From Nocardia australiensis (GTDB taxonomy: Bacteria > Actinomycetota > Actinomycetes > Mycobacteriales > Mycobacteriaceae), in the NCBI RefSeq assembly GCF_020733705.1, contig NZ_JAJFZM010000002.1:496001-560000 (forward strand): a stretch of 64,000 nucleotides of DNA. The letters are read 5' to 3'. Below, in pieces: positions 36,995-48,100 of this stretch. Numbering within the stretch: position 1 is the first letter of the stretch; every line of letters starts with the position of its first letter. A program made the translations under genes and the position numbers. The notes beneath the pieces were generated by a model. That model saw nothing but the letters and a program-made list of their open reading frames with translations, was not told the origin of the DNA and searched no databases.

Positions 36995-37630
36995 TCAGCT
37001 CCGGCCGCGGTGTCGGTGCAGGACGCGCAGCAGTGGGGCAGCAACGCGTTGCAGGCGAATCACGAGTTGGAACAGTCGGGTACGGGGAGCGGGGAGCAGG
37101 CCGACTTGCCGGGCTAGGTCGAATAGGTCGGTGGTGGTGGACCAGTGGCTGAGCAGACCGTCTCGTAGCGCGTAGATGTCGATGCCGCGGGTATCGAAAT
37201 CGCGGCCGGTGGGGGCGATCCCCAAAGGGGAAGGGCCGCCACCCATATCGCCCGCGAAGGTGCCGCGCATGCGCCAGGGCGCGGCCATTCCGGTGCCGAG
37301 GATCGCGAGGTAGGGGGTGCCCGCGAGCTCGAATCGGACATCGGGGAAGGCCTGCCAAGTCATGGTGACAACCTCGCGGAGCGCGGCCTTCCCGACGAGG
37401 TGTTCACCGAACAGGGACGGATCCTCGTAGCGGACATCGTCGGTCACCAGTGCCATTACGGTGTCGAGGTCGTGCCGGTCCCACGCGTCGAGCCAGCGTA
37501 CGGACCAATCTCGCCACATGATGGCTTGATCGGCAGCGCGCTCGGTGAAGGTCGATACCAGCTCGGGCATGGCCGCAGCGAGCTCGTGCGAGGTCATGCC
37601 GTCGACGAGGGTGGGCTCGAGGTTTGTCAT
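36995..37630 (-). CDS. SnoaL-like / NTF2-fold protein
   Basis: A 211-residue protein with a SnoaL-like fold core: WSVRWLDAWDRHDLDTVMALV (near residue 45), DDVRYEDPSLFGEHLVGKAALREVV and DIYALRDGLLSHWSTTTDLFDLARQVGLLP near the end are typical of SnoaL-like polyketide cyclases and ester cyclases. These domains bind small hydrophobic substrates; many act as enzymes, others as ligand carriers. The C-terminal RLQRVAAPLLRVLHRHRGRS is basic. It is the last gene of the - strand cluster, 16 bases after the lipoprotein gene. An enzymatic role in the neighbouring PKS pathway is possible but unproven. Confidence 0.75.
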   Translation of the reverse strand: MTNLEPTLVDGMTSHELAAAMPELVSTFTERAADQAIMWRDWSVRWLDAWDRHDLDTVMALVTDDVRYEDPSLFGEHLVGKAALREVVTMTWQAFPDVRFELAGTPYLAILGTGMAAPWRMRGTFAGDMGGGPSPLGIAPTGRDFDTRGIDIYALRDGLLSHWSTTTDLFDLARQVGLLPAPRTRLFQLVIRLQRVAAPLLRVLHRHRGRS

Positions 37631-37646
37631 GGTGGTGCCCCCGTGG

Positions 37647-38150
37647 TCAGTTGCAGGCCGTCGATGTGAGTTGTGCGTTCATGAGCATCTGGCAGGCCCA
37701 GGCTTTCTGGAGTTTCCAGCGACCGCCCTCAGCGACGAAGGGGATCGATGCCTGACCGTCCACCGGTTTGCCGTTGAGGGTGAGCGTCGCGCTGGCCTGC
37801 ATCACGCCATTGCCCACGTACTCGACCGCGGTCACGGTCATTGTCACCTTGTTGGCCGTCCCGGCCTGGGTCATCTTGTCGACCAAGTCGGGATCGATAT
37901 CCGCACCCTGTACTGCGCCTTCCTTCTGCTCGCGGGAGGTGTTCGGGTCCAGGGCCATCATCAGACCCGCGTTGAGATCACCCGGGCCGGGCAAGGGGAT
38001 CGGCGGCTGGTCGATCGCGGCTTTCGTCGTCGATTGTGCCGCAACATGTTTCGCACTGGGGGTGTCGGAGTTGCCGCAGGCGGCCGTGGTTAGCGCCATG
38101 ACGGCGCCGAGAATTATCGCCGCCACTCGGCTGCGATTGGTCCACTTCAT
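37647..38150 (-). CDS. Mtb12-like secreted lipoprotein
   Basis: A 167-residue lipoprotein started at ATG 38150 with AGGAG upstream; an ATG at 38174 overlapping the previous stop is an alternative. The signal RVAAIILGAVMALTTAAC ends in a lipobox, Cys25 being the lipidation site. The mature region, with GLMMALDPNTSREQKEGAVQG followed by QGADIDPDLVDKMTQAG and a two-stranded TVTAVEYVGNGVMQASATLTL, resembles the C-terminal domain of the mycobacterial Mtb12 low-molecular-weight antigen. It is encoded right after an FtsX-type permease and may be a periplasmic partner of that exporter. Confidence 0.78.
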   Translation of the reverse strand: MKWTNRSRVAAIILGAVMALTTAACGNSDTPSAKHVAAQSTTKAAIDQPPIPLPGPGDLNAGLMMALDPNTSREQKEGAVQGADIDPDLVDKMTQAGTANKVTMTVTAVEYVGNGVMQASATLTLNGKPVDGQASIPFVAEGGRWKLQKAWACQMLMNAQLTSTACN

Positions 38151-38170
38151 GGATACGTTCTCCTGCTTCG

Positions 38171-40663
38171 TCATTCGATGGTGATGGCGTCGATGATGTT
38201 CAGCCGTGACGCTCGGACCGCGGGGGGAATGGAACCGAGCAGGCTGAGACCCACTGCGGCCCCGGCGAATACGAGTGCCATCGCGCTGGGGGAGTAGGCG
38301 ACGTCGATGTTCATGATGTCCGGGGTGACGCTGTCGAAGAAGTACTGGCTGGCCAGCCCGAACAGCAACCCCAAGCTGCCTCCGACGCCGCCGATTCCCG
38401 CCGCTTCGGCGAGGATCATCCGTAAGGTGACACGGCGGCTCGCGCCCATCGCCCGCAGCACGCCGATTTCCCGGCGCCGCTCCAAGACCGAAAGTGTCAG
38501 GGTGTTCAGCAGCGCGACTGCGGCGATCAGCACGACGATTACCCAGACGGCATTCGCTACGCCCATGCCCTGCCGGATGGCCCCCTCGACGCTGGTCAGC
38601 GATTCCGCGCCGGAGTAGACGTGCACCTCGGCCGGAGTTGCGTCCCGAATCGATTGCAGCAGTTCCGCTTTGTCCACACCGGGAGCGCCGTCGATCTGCA
38701 GCAGCGTAGACCCCGGTCGGTCGAACCAGTCTCGCATCATATTCAGGCCGATGCCCGCGGTCCCGGTCAGCGCCGAGAAGTAGGACACCACCTCCAGCAC
38801 CCGGATGCGTTGCAGGCCACGCGGTGTGCGGATGGTGAGTTCGTCGCCGGTGTCCACGCCGAGGGCGCGGCTGAGGTCACGTGAGAGCACCATCCCGCGC
38901 CCGGCGATGACCTCTGCCCGGGTCTGCGCGGACACCTGCTGGTATAGCGGACTGACGCTCCCGTCCTGCAGGCCGTACAGAATGATCTTCTCGTCGCCGA
39001 GCGTGGCGTAGGCGAGTTGTCCCTCGGTGACATGCGCGACGCCCGGCAGCCCCGCGACATCGGCGGTGAGCCCGGACGGCAAGACACTGGTCGGAAACTC
39101 TTCCGGCGGATGGGATGCCACCCACACGTCCACGTCTTCGACCGCGCCGAGCGAGGTCCGCACCGCGTTGAGCAGGTCGTTGTTCGCGCCGGTGATGGTG
39201 ACGGTCACCGCGACCGCCATGAAGACGGTCATCATGGTCGCCCAGACCCGTCGCGGTGCACGCCTCAGGGTCGCTGCGGCGAGGTTGCCGGCGCGACCGC
39301 ATCGCTGTGCCACCCAGGCCGCAGCCCGGACCAGACCACCGATGGAGGCGAAGCACCCCGCGATTCCAGCTCCGAAGAACATCGACAGTGCGATTCCGGA
39401 CCAGAGGAAGTTGCCGAGGTGCAGCCACACCAGGCCGACCGCGACGGTGATGCCGCCAATAGTCACGCAGATCGCGGCCAGGCGCAGCCACGGCCGGACC
39501 TGATCGGCGGCGGACGCACCGACCGGCGCGAGGGCTTCGATCGGCGAAACCTTGTACACCTGGTAGGCGGCCACCGCGGAGGCCGCGACGCTTGTGCACA
39601 CCGCGGCCCCGATGGCGATCGGAATCGCGTACACGGGTAGCGAATACACGGTTCGGGCTTCCACCGACTGCATGAGCGCAACGGGCAGGGTGCGAATGGC
39701 TATGTGGCCGAACCCGATTCCGATCAGCGATCCCAACGCGCCGCCGACGAATCCGACGATGGCGGACTCGGTGAGCAGATCTGTGACGATAGTCCGGCGA
39801 CGGCCGCCGACCGCGCGCAGCATCGAAATCGTCGGCCGACGTTGGGCGATCGCCATCGTCATGGTCGTGTAGATCAGGAAGGCCGCCACGATAAACGCGA
39901 GTGCGGCGCCCATCAGCGTCATGTACTGCAGAATGCGCACGCCGTTGCCGGTCTGCACCGCCCGGACGCTGGGTTCGGCGACCAGGGCCCGGCCGTTCAC
40001 TACGCCGTCGACGGCGCTGCGCAGCGCGCCTGCCTCGGTGTCCGGTGCGGCAACGATCAGCACCGAATCCAGCCGTCCGGGATGCTCGCTGATCTGTTGT
40101 GCGATGGCGAGGGTGGTGAGGACGTAGTGGCCTTCGTTGAGCCGCGCCGCAGTGCCGCCGTGGATCACGCCCGCGACCTTGACCTGGTGGAAACCCAAGC
40201 GCAAGGTGTCGCCGGTGTTCGCGCCGACACCGGGACCGACCAGGACGCCATTGATGGTCGAGACCAGGGCCGCGAGTTGTTGCTCAACGGCGCCCTGCAG
40301 GTCACTGCCGAGCGCCGCGGCCGATGCGTCGGCCCCCAGTAGCAGCAAAGGGCCAGTGGCGGAATCGATTTGGGTTCGGACCATCGGGACGGCCTGATCG
40401 ACACCGGAAGTCTCGGCGATCTCGTCACGAATCGAGGTCGGGAATCCGGAGTCGGTGACCCCGGTGACCTCGAGCGCCGCATTACCGGCGAGTCCGCCGA
40501 CCAGCCGGTCCACCGAGCCGGTGAGCGAGCCGAAGATGCCGAAGACCGACACCAGGAAGGCTGCCGATACCGCCATCACGATCACCGAGGCGAAGGTGCG
40601 GCCGCGGTGGGTCGCGAATTCCCGCAGGCTGAACAGACGCCAGCGGTCGATCAGTGCCGTCAC
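38171..40663 (-). CDS. FtsX-family ABC transporter permease (double domain)
   Basis: An 830-residue membrane protein with two FtsX-like halves and about eight to ten hydrophobic segments. The N-terminus has WRLFSLREFATHRGRTF then a membrane helix SVIVMAVSAAFLVSVFGIFG; a second FtsX unit begins RRAPRRVWATMMTVFMAVAV near residue 470; between them lie large extracytoplasmic loops. The C-terminal repeat RRREIGVLRAMGASRRVTLRMI is typical of MacB/LolC-type permeases. With the ATPase encoded just upstream it forms an exporter of lipids, peptides or antibiotics. The stop overlaps the ATG at 38174 by four bases. Confidence 0.88.
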   Translation of the reverse strand: MTALIDRWRLFSLREFATHRGRTFASVIVMAVSAAFLVSVFGIFGSLTGSVDRLVGGLAGNAALEVTGVTDSGFPTSIRDEIAETSGVDQAVPMVRTQIDSATGPLLLLGADASAAALGSDLQGAVEQQLAALVSTINGVLVGPGVGANTGDTLRLGFHQVKVAGVIHGGTAARLNEGHYVLTTLAIAQQISEHPGRLDSVLIVAAPDTEAGALRSAVDGVVNGRALVAEPSVRAVQTGNGVRILQYMTLMGAALAFIVAAFLIYTTMTMAIAQRRPTISMLRAVGGRRRTIVTDLLTESAIVGFVGGALGSLIGIGFGHIAIRTLPVALMQSVEARTVYSLPVYAIPIAIGAAVCTSVAASAVAAYQVYKVSPIEALAPVGASAADQVRPWLRLAAICVTIGGITVAVGLVWLHLGNFLWSGIALSMFFGAGIAGCFASIGGLVRAAAWVAQRCGRAGNLAAATLRRAPRRVWATMMTVFMAVAVTVTITGANNDLLNAVRTSLGAVEDVDVWVASHPPEEFPTSVLPSGLTADVAGLPGVAHVTEGQLAYATLGDEKIILYGLQDGSVSPLYQQVSAQTRAEVIAGRGMVLSRDLSRALGVDTGDELTIRTPRGLQRIRVLEVVSYFSALTGTAGIGLNMMRDWFDRPGSTLLQIDGAPGVDKAELLQSIRDATPAEVHVYSGAESLTSVEGAIRQGMGVANAVWVIVVLIAAVALLNTLTLSVLERRREIGVLRAMGASRRVTLRMILAEAAGIGGVGGSLGLLFGLASQYFFDSVTPDIMNIDVAYSPSAMALVFAGAAVGLSLLGSIPPAVRASRLNIIDAITIE

Positions 40664-41385
40664 CTGGGTTCCCTGGCGAATTCCCCGGAAACCATAGTGG
40701 CACCGGTTGTTTCATCACGCACGATGCGGCCGTCGGCGAGGGTGAGCACCCGGTCGGTGGTGTTGGCGGCCTCGGTGTTGTGGGTGACCATGATGACCGC
40801 GCGTTCCCGCCCCGCCTCGTGGGCGATCTGGGCGAGCAGAGCCATGATGTCCGCGCCGGTCTTGGAATCGAGATTGCCGGTGGGTTCGTCGGCGAGGATG
40901 AGCGGTGGGTCCATCAGCAGGGCGCGCGCCAGCGCGACGCGCTGCATCTGCCCTCCCGACAGTTCCGCGGGCCGATGTTCGGCGCGGTCACTCAGGCCGA
41001 CCAACGCGAGCAGCTCGAGCGCGCGTGCTTTAGTGACGCGAAGCCCGGTGCCGTCCAACAGCTTCGGCACCGCGACGTTTTCCCACGCCGACAGGGTGGG
41101 CAGCAGGTTGAAGAACTGGAATACGAATCCGACGTGGTGACGCCGGAACTCGGACTGCTGATCGTCGTTCAGTTTTCCGATTTCGTCGCCGCGGAACCGG
41201 ATCGAGCCGCTGTCAGGGAGATCCAGTGCACCGAGCAGGTGCAGCAGTGTGCTTTTGCCGGCCCCGGACGGGCCGACCACCGAGACGAACTGGCCCGCTT
41301 CGATCGTCAGATCGATGCCGTCGAGGGCGCGCACATCCTGCCTGCCGATCCGATAGGTCCGGATGACTCCGGTGAGTTCGAGCAT
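40660..41385 (-). CDS. MacB/LolD-type ABC transporter ATP-binding protein
   Basis: A 241-residue ABC ATPase of the MacB/LolD type. Walker A is VGPSGAGKSTLLHLLGALD, the signature LSGGQMQRVALARALLMD, Walker B PLILADEPTGNLD, and the H-loop MVTHNTEAA. The start overlaps the preceding SRPBCC gene's stop by one base (TGATG), the stop overlaps the permease start by four. Together with the FtsX-type permease and the lipoprotein it forms one exporter operon that is divergent to the PKS operon and may serve its product, although this is not shown. Confidence 0.93.
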   Translation of the reverse strand: MLELTGVIRTYRIGRQDVRALDGIDLTIEAGQFVSVVGPSGAGKSTLLHLLGALDLPDSGSIRFRGDEIGKLNDDQQSEFRRHHVGFVFQFFNLLPTLSAWENVAVPKLLDGTGLRVTKARALELLALVGLSDRAEHRPAELSGGQMQRVALARALLMDPPLILADEPTGNLDSKTGADIMALLAQIAHEAGRERAVIMVTHNTEAANTTDRVLTLADGRIVRDETTGATMVSGEFAREPR

Positions 41386-41825
41386 CAGACGGCCGATCCG
41401 GTGATCTCACGTAGCTTGGCCATGGACTTGGTCAGCTGTTTCTGGGCATCGTGCTCGATCACCTGCGACAGCTGCCCGGTCAGTACCGGGCCGGTGAAGT
41501 CACCGGAGATGGTGAGCTGGCACCCGCCCGGGCGGCGTTCTATAGCGAAGGTGAACTCGCAGGTGATCCCGGCCGGGCTACTGCCCGAAAGGGTCAGTTC
41601 CATGGGGGGTTTGAAGGCGGTGATGGTCAGGTCCAACCGCTGTGTCATGCCGAGCATCCGGATATTCTGCGCCAGCATCGAGTTCACGCCGATGTGCTCG
41701 GGCGGAATCTCGGCAAACCCGCCGTGCAACTGGAACCAATCTCCCCAGGTGGAGGTATCCGCGATGATGGTGTAAAGCCGCATCGGGTTGACTTCCAATG
41801 CATTGGTGACCTCGAACTTGGCCAT
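41385..41825 (-). CDS. SRPBCC (START-like) domain protein
   Basis: A 146-residue START/SRPBCC-fold protein, opening MAKFEVTNALEVNPMRLY and containing ERRPGGCQLTISGDFTGPVL in its last third, typical of polyketide cyclase/dehydrase-like or ligand-binding SRPBCC proteins. Its end overlaps the ATPase start by one base, so it leads the - strand exporter operon, whose promoter must lie in the 41826-42165 interval shared with the PKS operon. A role as lipid-binding helper of the exporter or as an aromatase/cyclase cannot be separated by sequence. Confidence 0.78.
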   Translation of the reverse strand: MAKFEVTNALEVNPMRLYTIIADTSTWGDWFQLHGGFAEIPPEHIGVNSMLAQNIRMLGMTQRLDLTITAFKPPMELTLSGSSPAGITCEFTFAIERRPGGCQLTISGDFTGPVLTGQLSQVIEHDAQKQLTKSMAKLREITGSAV

Positions 41826-42165
41826 GAAGTGCCCTTCTCGTAATTTCGCAGCAAACTCATTTCCTGAATCGGCTCAGCAGATCAACGGGACGGCGGCCCC
41901 GACTCCCCCTAGGAGTGTTACTTGGCGTGAATGTGGCTGTGAGCGTCCATGACTCGCCGGAAAATTGCAAGTAACCAAGTGTCACATAAACTTTACAACT
42001 GAAACGTATTGCATCCATATTCGGGTGTCGGTTACGCTGACCTGGACAGCGAAGTCACCGGGGAATCACGCATACAGACTCATTCACGACCTCTTCGGTC
42101 GAAGTCTATAAGAACGAATTCTATCTGCATGTCGTTTTCGCATGCTGGAGAAGGGGGGGTTCGCG
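41826..42165. promoter_or_regulatory. Divergent promoter region between exporter and PKS operons
   Basis: This 340-base interval is less GC-rich than its neighbours and has no gene. On the + strand TTGCAA (41965-41970) and TAAACT (41987-41992) are 16 bases apart, a possible SigA-type promoter for the PKS operon; TTTACA (41992-41997) and CATATT (42016-42021) are a weaker second candidate. AAGGGGGG before the ATG at 42166 may be the ribosome binding site. No clear operator palindrome is seen. Confidence 0.4.
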
Positions 42166-45100
42166 ATGGACGAAAATCTCTTGCCGGATTCTGTCGCCAT
42201 TGTTGGAATGGCCTGTCGTTTTCCCGGAGGAATACATTCTCCGGACTCGTTGTGGCGCTTCCTTTCCGAAGGCAGTCATGTTTCCAGCAAATTTCCTTCC
42301 GATCGGTCCATGACGGAATTGGCCGATATGGCATCGCCCGAGGTAGCGGCGGCCATGGCGCCCATGGGTGGATTCATCGACGAACCGGGCCTGTTCGATC
42401 CGGAATTCTTCGGGATCAGTCCCCGCGAGGCCAAGGCTATGGATCCACAACAGCGGCTGGTACTCGAATCCACCTGGCAGGCACTCGAAGACGCGGGCAT
42501 CGACCCGAATACACTGCGCGACAGTGATACCGGCGTCTACGTCGGTGCCATGGGCGGCGACTACGCCTATCTGATTCCCGGACAGAAGGATCTGGATCCC
42601 GGGTACGTCTCGCTCGGTGTGAGCCAGAGCGTGCTGTCCGGGCGGATATCGTACATCCTCGGCTTGCAGGGCCCTACCATGAGCATCGACACCGCCTGCT
42701 CGTCCTCGCTGGTGGCCATGCATCTGGGCGGCCGGGCGCTACAGGCCGGAGAATGCTCCCTGGCGTTGGTCGGCGGTGTCTCGATCATGTCCACGCTGAC
42801 CGGATTCTTCGCGCTCGGCCAGCACGGAGCCATCTCGAAAGCGGGCCGCAGCAAGCCGTATTCGGTCGACGCCGACGGCTTCTGCATGTCCGAGGGCGTG
42901 GCGATGCTGGTATTGGAGCGGCTGTCGGATGCGCGTCGCAACGGTCACCGCGTGCTGGCCGTCATCCGTGGCGGGGCGGTCAATCAGGACGGCGCTACCA
43001 AGGGTCTGACCGTGCCGAGCGAGCACGCGCAGCAGAAGCTGATTCGGGCCGCGCTGGCCAACTCCGGCCTGACCGCTGCCGATGTCGACGCGGTCGAGGG
43101 TCATGGAACAGGCACTCCCGTAGGCGATCCCATCGAACTGCGGGCACTGCTCGACACCTACGGCCAGGATCGCGCCGGGGGGCAGCCGCTGAAGCTGGGC
43201 TCCATCAAGGGCAACTTCGGCCACACCCAGGCGGCGGCCGGCGCGGCCGGTGTCATCAAGATGATTCAGGCCATGCGCCACGGCGAGCTGCCCGCCACCG
43301 TCAACGTGAACGAACCCACGGGGGCGGTGGATTGGTCGCGCGGTGGGGTGGAACTGGTGACCGAACGCGGCGCGTGGCCGGAGCAGGGCCGCCCGCGCCG
43401 GGCTGGTGTGTCCTCGTTCGGTATCGCGGGAACCAACGCGCACGTGATTCTCGAGCAGGTTCCAGAGATCGTCGCCGAGTCGGCCCCGGTGTCCACGGAA
43501 TCGGTAGTGCCCGTGGCGGTATGGCCGATCTCGGGCCGGACCGCCGAGGCGCTGATCGATCAGGCCGTTCGCCTGGCCGACCATGTCAAGGCCAACCCGG
43601 AGTTCACCCTGCGCGATGTGGGCTGTGCGCTGGGGACGACCCGCGCGAGCTTCGAGCATCGCGCGGTGGTGCTTGGCAGCAATCGCGTCGATCTGCTCGC
43701 CGGTCTGGCCGAGGTTGCCGAGAACAAGCCGGTCGGGCCGATTCGCGGGCACGCCGTGGACCGCCAAGTGGTGTTCGTATTTCCGGGTCAGGGCGCCCAA
43801 TACGCGGGCATGGCAGCGCAGTTGATGGAGGAATCCCCATTCTTCGGCGAACGGATTCGTGACTGCGAAGAGGCCTTCGCCGAATACGTGGACTGGTCGC
43901 TGACCGATGTGCTGCGGCAGACGGATGGTGCACCGTCCATCGAACGCGTCGATGTCGTCCAGCCCGCACTGTTCGCCACCATGGTTTCCCTTGCGGCACT
44001 GTGGCGTTCGTACGGTGTCGAGCCCGCAGCGGTGCTCGGGCACTCGCAGGGTGAGGTCGCGGCGGCGTACGTGGCGGGCGCGCTGTCGCTTGCCGATGCC
44101 GCCCGGATCGTGACCATGCGCAGCAAGCCGCTGCGCAGCGTGCCCGGTTCCGGCGGTATGGCCTCCATAAATGCCCCGGTCGCCCGGGTGCGTGAACTGA
44201 TGGTCGGGCTCGAGGATCTGTACATCGCCGCCATCAACTCGCCGTCCACGACGGTCGTCGCGGGGGGCGTGGACTCGGTCACCGCCATCGTCGAGCTGGC
44301 CGAGCAAAACAGTGTGCGTGCCAAGAGAATTCCGGTGGATTACGCTGCACACACCCCGCACCTCGACCCGCTGCGCGAGGAGCTGCGGGCTGCGGTCGCG
44401 CCGATCGTGCCGCAGGCCACCGACGTAGTGTTCTTCTCCACCGTCACCGGTGATGTGCTACCGGGCGAGCAGCTGGGTCCGGACTACTGGTTCCGGAATC
44501 TGCGGGAGCCGGTCGACTTCGAGGCGGGCTTCCAGGCCGCCGTTCAATCCGGCTACAACGCCTTCCTCGAAATGAGCGTGAACCCGGTACTCACCTCGTC
44601 CATGCACGAATCCCTCGAACAGTTCGGGGCTTTTGCCGACTCGTGCCTGGTCGTCGGCTCGCTCAAACGCGAGGACGCGGGTATCCGCCGCTTCCTGACC
44701 GCGATCGCCGAAGCACACGTGCAGGGTGTCTCGCCGGACTGGTCGACGCTGTATCCGCGCGGGACCGCGCAGCGGGTACCGCTGCCCACCTACGCCTTCC
44801 AGCGCCAGAAGTACTGGCTGGCAAGTGTTTCCGGCTCCGGCGGCGGTAAGCCCAGCGGCCTCGGCCTTGCCGAAGCGGGACATCCCCTGCTCGGCGCGAT
44901 CTCCGAACTGCCGGGGGCCGACCGCTACCAGTTCAGCACCCGGCTGGCGATCGCGACCCATCCCTGGCTGGCCGATCACGCCCTGCACGGCAATGTGCTG
45001 GTCCCCGGCACGATGCTGCTGGAACTGGCGCTGCACGCCGGTGACAAGCTCGGCAGCCCGCGGGTGGAGAAGCTGACCATGTACACCCCGGTCACCCTGC

Positions 45101-48100
45101 CCGCGGACGGGGCCATTCACCTGCAGGTGGTGGTCGGTGAACCCGAACGGGACGGCCGGCGGAAGGTGGCCATCTACTCGCGGCCGGAGGTCAAGGACGA
45201 AGCCCCGGGCGCGAGCCAGTGGAGTCTGCACGCCGACGGATTCCTCACCGCCGCCTCGAAATCCGACGATGCCGATATCCAGGGCCTCGAATTGTGGCCG
45301 CCGGTGGGTGCGGAACAGGGCATGGAGCCCGAGAACGCGTACATCACGCTGGCCGCACTCGGCTACCAGTATGGTCCGGTATTCCAGGGCATGAAGGCGG
45401 TGTGGAAGCGCGGCGAGGACGTGTTTGCCGAAGTCGCACTGCCGGATTCGGTGTCTGACGCCGATAAGTACGGTCTGCATCCTGCCCTGCTGGACGCCGC
45501 CATGCAGTGTGGCGCCGCCGCAGCCGCGCTGATGCCTTCGGAGGCCGGCGCGATCCGGCTGCCCTTCGCTTGGGAGCGGGTCGAATTGCGGGCCGTGGGC
45601 GCGAAGGTGCTGCGGGTGAAGCTGACTCCCGCCGGAAACGATCGCCTGCGCTGGGTGCTGGCTGACAGCACCGGGCGGGTGGTCGCGATCGGCACCCTGC
45701 AGGTGCGGTCGATCTCCATGGGCAAGCTGGCGACTCGCGGTCTGTCGGGTCGTCAGGACTCGCTCTTCGGTGTGGACTGGCTGGCCGTTCCCGCACCGCG
45801 CGTGCGGTATTCGGCACGGCCAGGCGAGTGGGTGGTGGTCGGTGGCGAGCCGTCCGGGGTGGCCGCCGATGCCGTATTGGCGACCTACCCCGATCTCGAC
45901 GCCCTGAGCGCGGCGATCACGGGCGGGGCCGAGGTTCCCAAGGTCGTGCTGCTGCCGCGGTTGGCGGCCTCCGCCGGTGGTGAGCCGGGCGCGCACGTGA
46001 CCGCGGCGGTCCGGGATGAACTGGCCCGCATGCTCACCCAGCTGCAGGGCTGGTTCGCCGATGAGCGATTCGCCGAGACGAAGCTGGTGGTGCTCACCTG
46101 CGGTGTACAGGCGGTCGACCCGGCCGAGGACGTGTCCGATCTGGTCGGTGCGACGGTATGGGCGCTGGTGCGCAGCGCGCAATCGGAGTTCCAAGACCGG
46201 ATCCAGCAGATCGATCTGGACGAGGACGATATCGGCCTCGATCAGCTCAGCACCGCGGTGCAACTGGACGAATCCGAATTGGCTTTGCGCCGTGGCGAAT
46301 TCTTCGGCCGCCGCCTGCGTTCGGGTCTGGACAGCGCGGCCGCTATCGGTGCCCGATTGGCCGGACCGTGGCGACTCGACATCCCAGCATCGGGCAACCT
46401 CGACGACGTCACCCTGACCGAGGCGAGCGCGGAGCTCGACGTACTGCTGCCGCCCGGCACGGTGTCGGTAGCCCTGTGCGCCGCCGGAATGTCGTTCCCG
46501 GTAGCGCTCACGGGGTTGGCCGCCACCTCGGGAACTCCGTCCCGGCTGGTGCACGAGGCGGCGGGCATCGTGGTCGCCACCGCTGCCGACGTGACCGGCC
46601 TCGCGCCCGGTGACCGCGTGTTCGGCCTGTTCGACGAGATCGCCGCGCGCACCGTGACCGATCGGCGATTGCTCGCCGCGGTCCCAACGGCATGGTCGTA
46701 CGCTCAGGCCGCCGCCGCACCGGTGGCCTATTTGACTGCGCTCTACGCACTGCGCGAGGTCGCCGCGGCCCAGCCAGGTGAGCGGGTGCTCGTGCACGCC
46801 GCCACCGGCGGTGTCGGCACCGCGGCAGTGAACCTGGCTCGCCGGCTGGGCCTGGAGGTACTGGCCACGGCGGCCCGCGGCAAATGGGACGCTCTGCGCG
46901 GCATGGGTTTCACCGAGGATCACCTGGCCGACTCCCGGTCCACGGAATTCGCCGCCCGGTTCGCGGACCTGCCTGCCGATATCGTGCTGAATCTGCTGCC
47001 GGACACTTTCACCGACAGCTCGCTGGGCCTGCTGGTCCCCGGCGGCCGGTTCGTGGAGATCGCCCGGGACGTGGTGCGCGACGCCGATCAGGTGCGCGCC
47101 GATCACGACGCGAGCTATACGACGTTCGAACTCGGCGCGCTCGGCGCAGACATGCTCGGTGGGCTGCTCGCCGAACTTGCGGAACTGTTCGCGGATGGCG
47201 GCCTGGCACCGCTGCCCTTGCACCGATTCGATGTCCGCCAGGCATCGGCCGCCCTGCGCCTACTGTCGGAGGCACGCCATACCGGCAAGGTGGTGCTCAC
47301 CTGGCCGCCGACTTTCGACCCGGAGTCCACGATCCTGATCACCGGTGGTACCGGCACCATCGGTGCCATCATCGCGCGCCACCTCGTGAACGCCTACGGC
47401 GCCAAGCATCTGCTGCTGACCAGCCGCAGCGGCCGCCAGGCCGCAGGCGTCGATGAGCTGATCGCGGAACTGGCTGCCGCAGGCGCACAGGTCACGGTGG
47501 CCGCCTGCGACGTCGGTGACCGGGACGCGCTGGCGGGCGTGCTCGATTCGATACCGGCGCAGCACCCGCTCGGCGGCGTCGTGCATCTGGCCGCATCGCT
47601 GGCCGACGCCACATTCGCGGCGCTCACCCCCGAGCACCTGGATGTGGTGCTGCCGGCCAAGGCGTACGGCGCGTGGCATCTGCATGAGCTGACCCAGCAT
47701 CTGGATCTGTCGATATTCGTGCTGTTCTCCTCCGCGGCAGGCACATTCGGTAGTGCGGGGCAGGCCAACTACGGAGCCGCCAATGTCTTCGTCGACAGCC
47801 TGGCCCGGCACCGCTACCACCGGGGTCTGGCTGCCACCTCGATGGCCTGGGGCTGGTGGGCCGAGGACACTTCCAATACCGGTGGCATGGACGAGAAGGA
47901 CCGCGCGCGCCTGACCCGCATGGGTGTGACGCCGATGCCGACCAAGGAGGCGCTGGATCTGTTCGACGCCGCCCTGCGGACCGGACGCCCGTACGTGCTA
48001 CCTGTCGGCATGGATCTGTCGCTGCTGCGGGTGGCCGCCCAGGTGACCGAACTGCCGCCGTTCTTTCGGGCGCTGCTGCACACCCGGCCGCGAGCCACCC

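Noticed and set aside
44458..47223. A 921-residue open frame on the - strand
   Set aside because: It is antisense to the first PKS gene; such long shadows are common in GC-rich DNA, and it has no family motifs, while the + strand frame shows the full PKS domain set.
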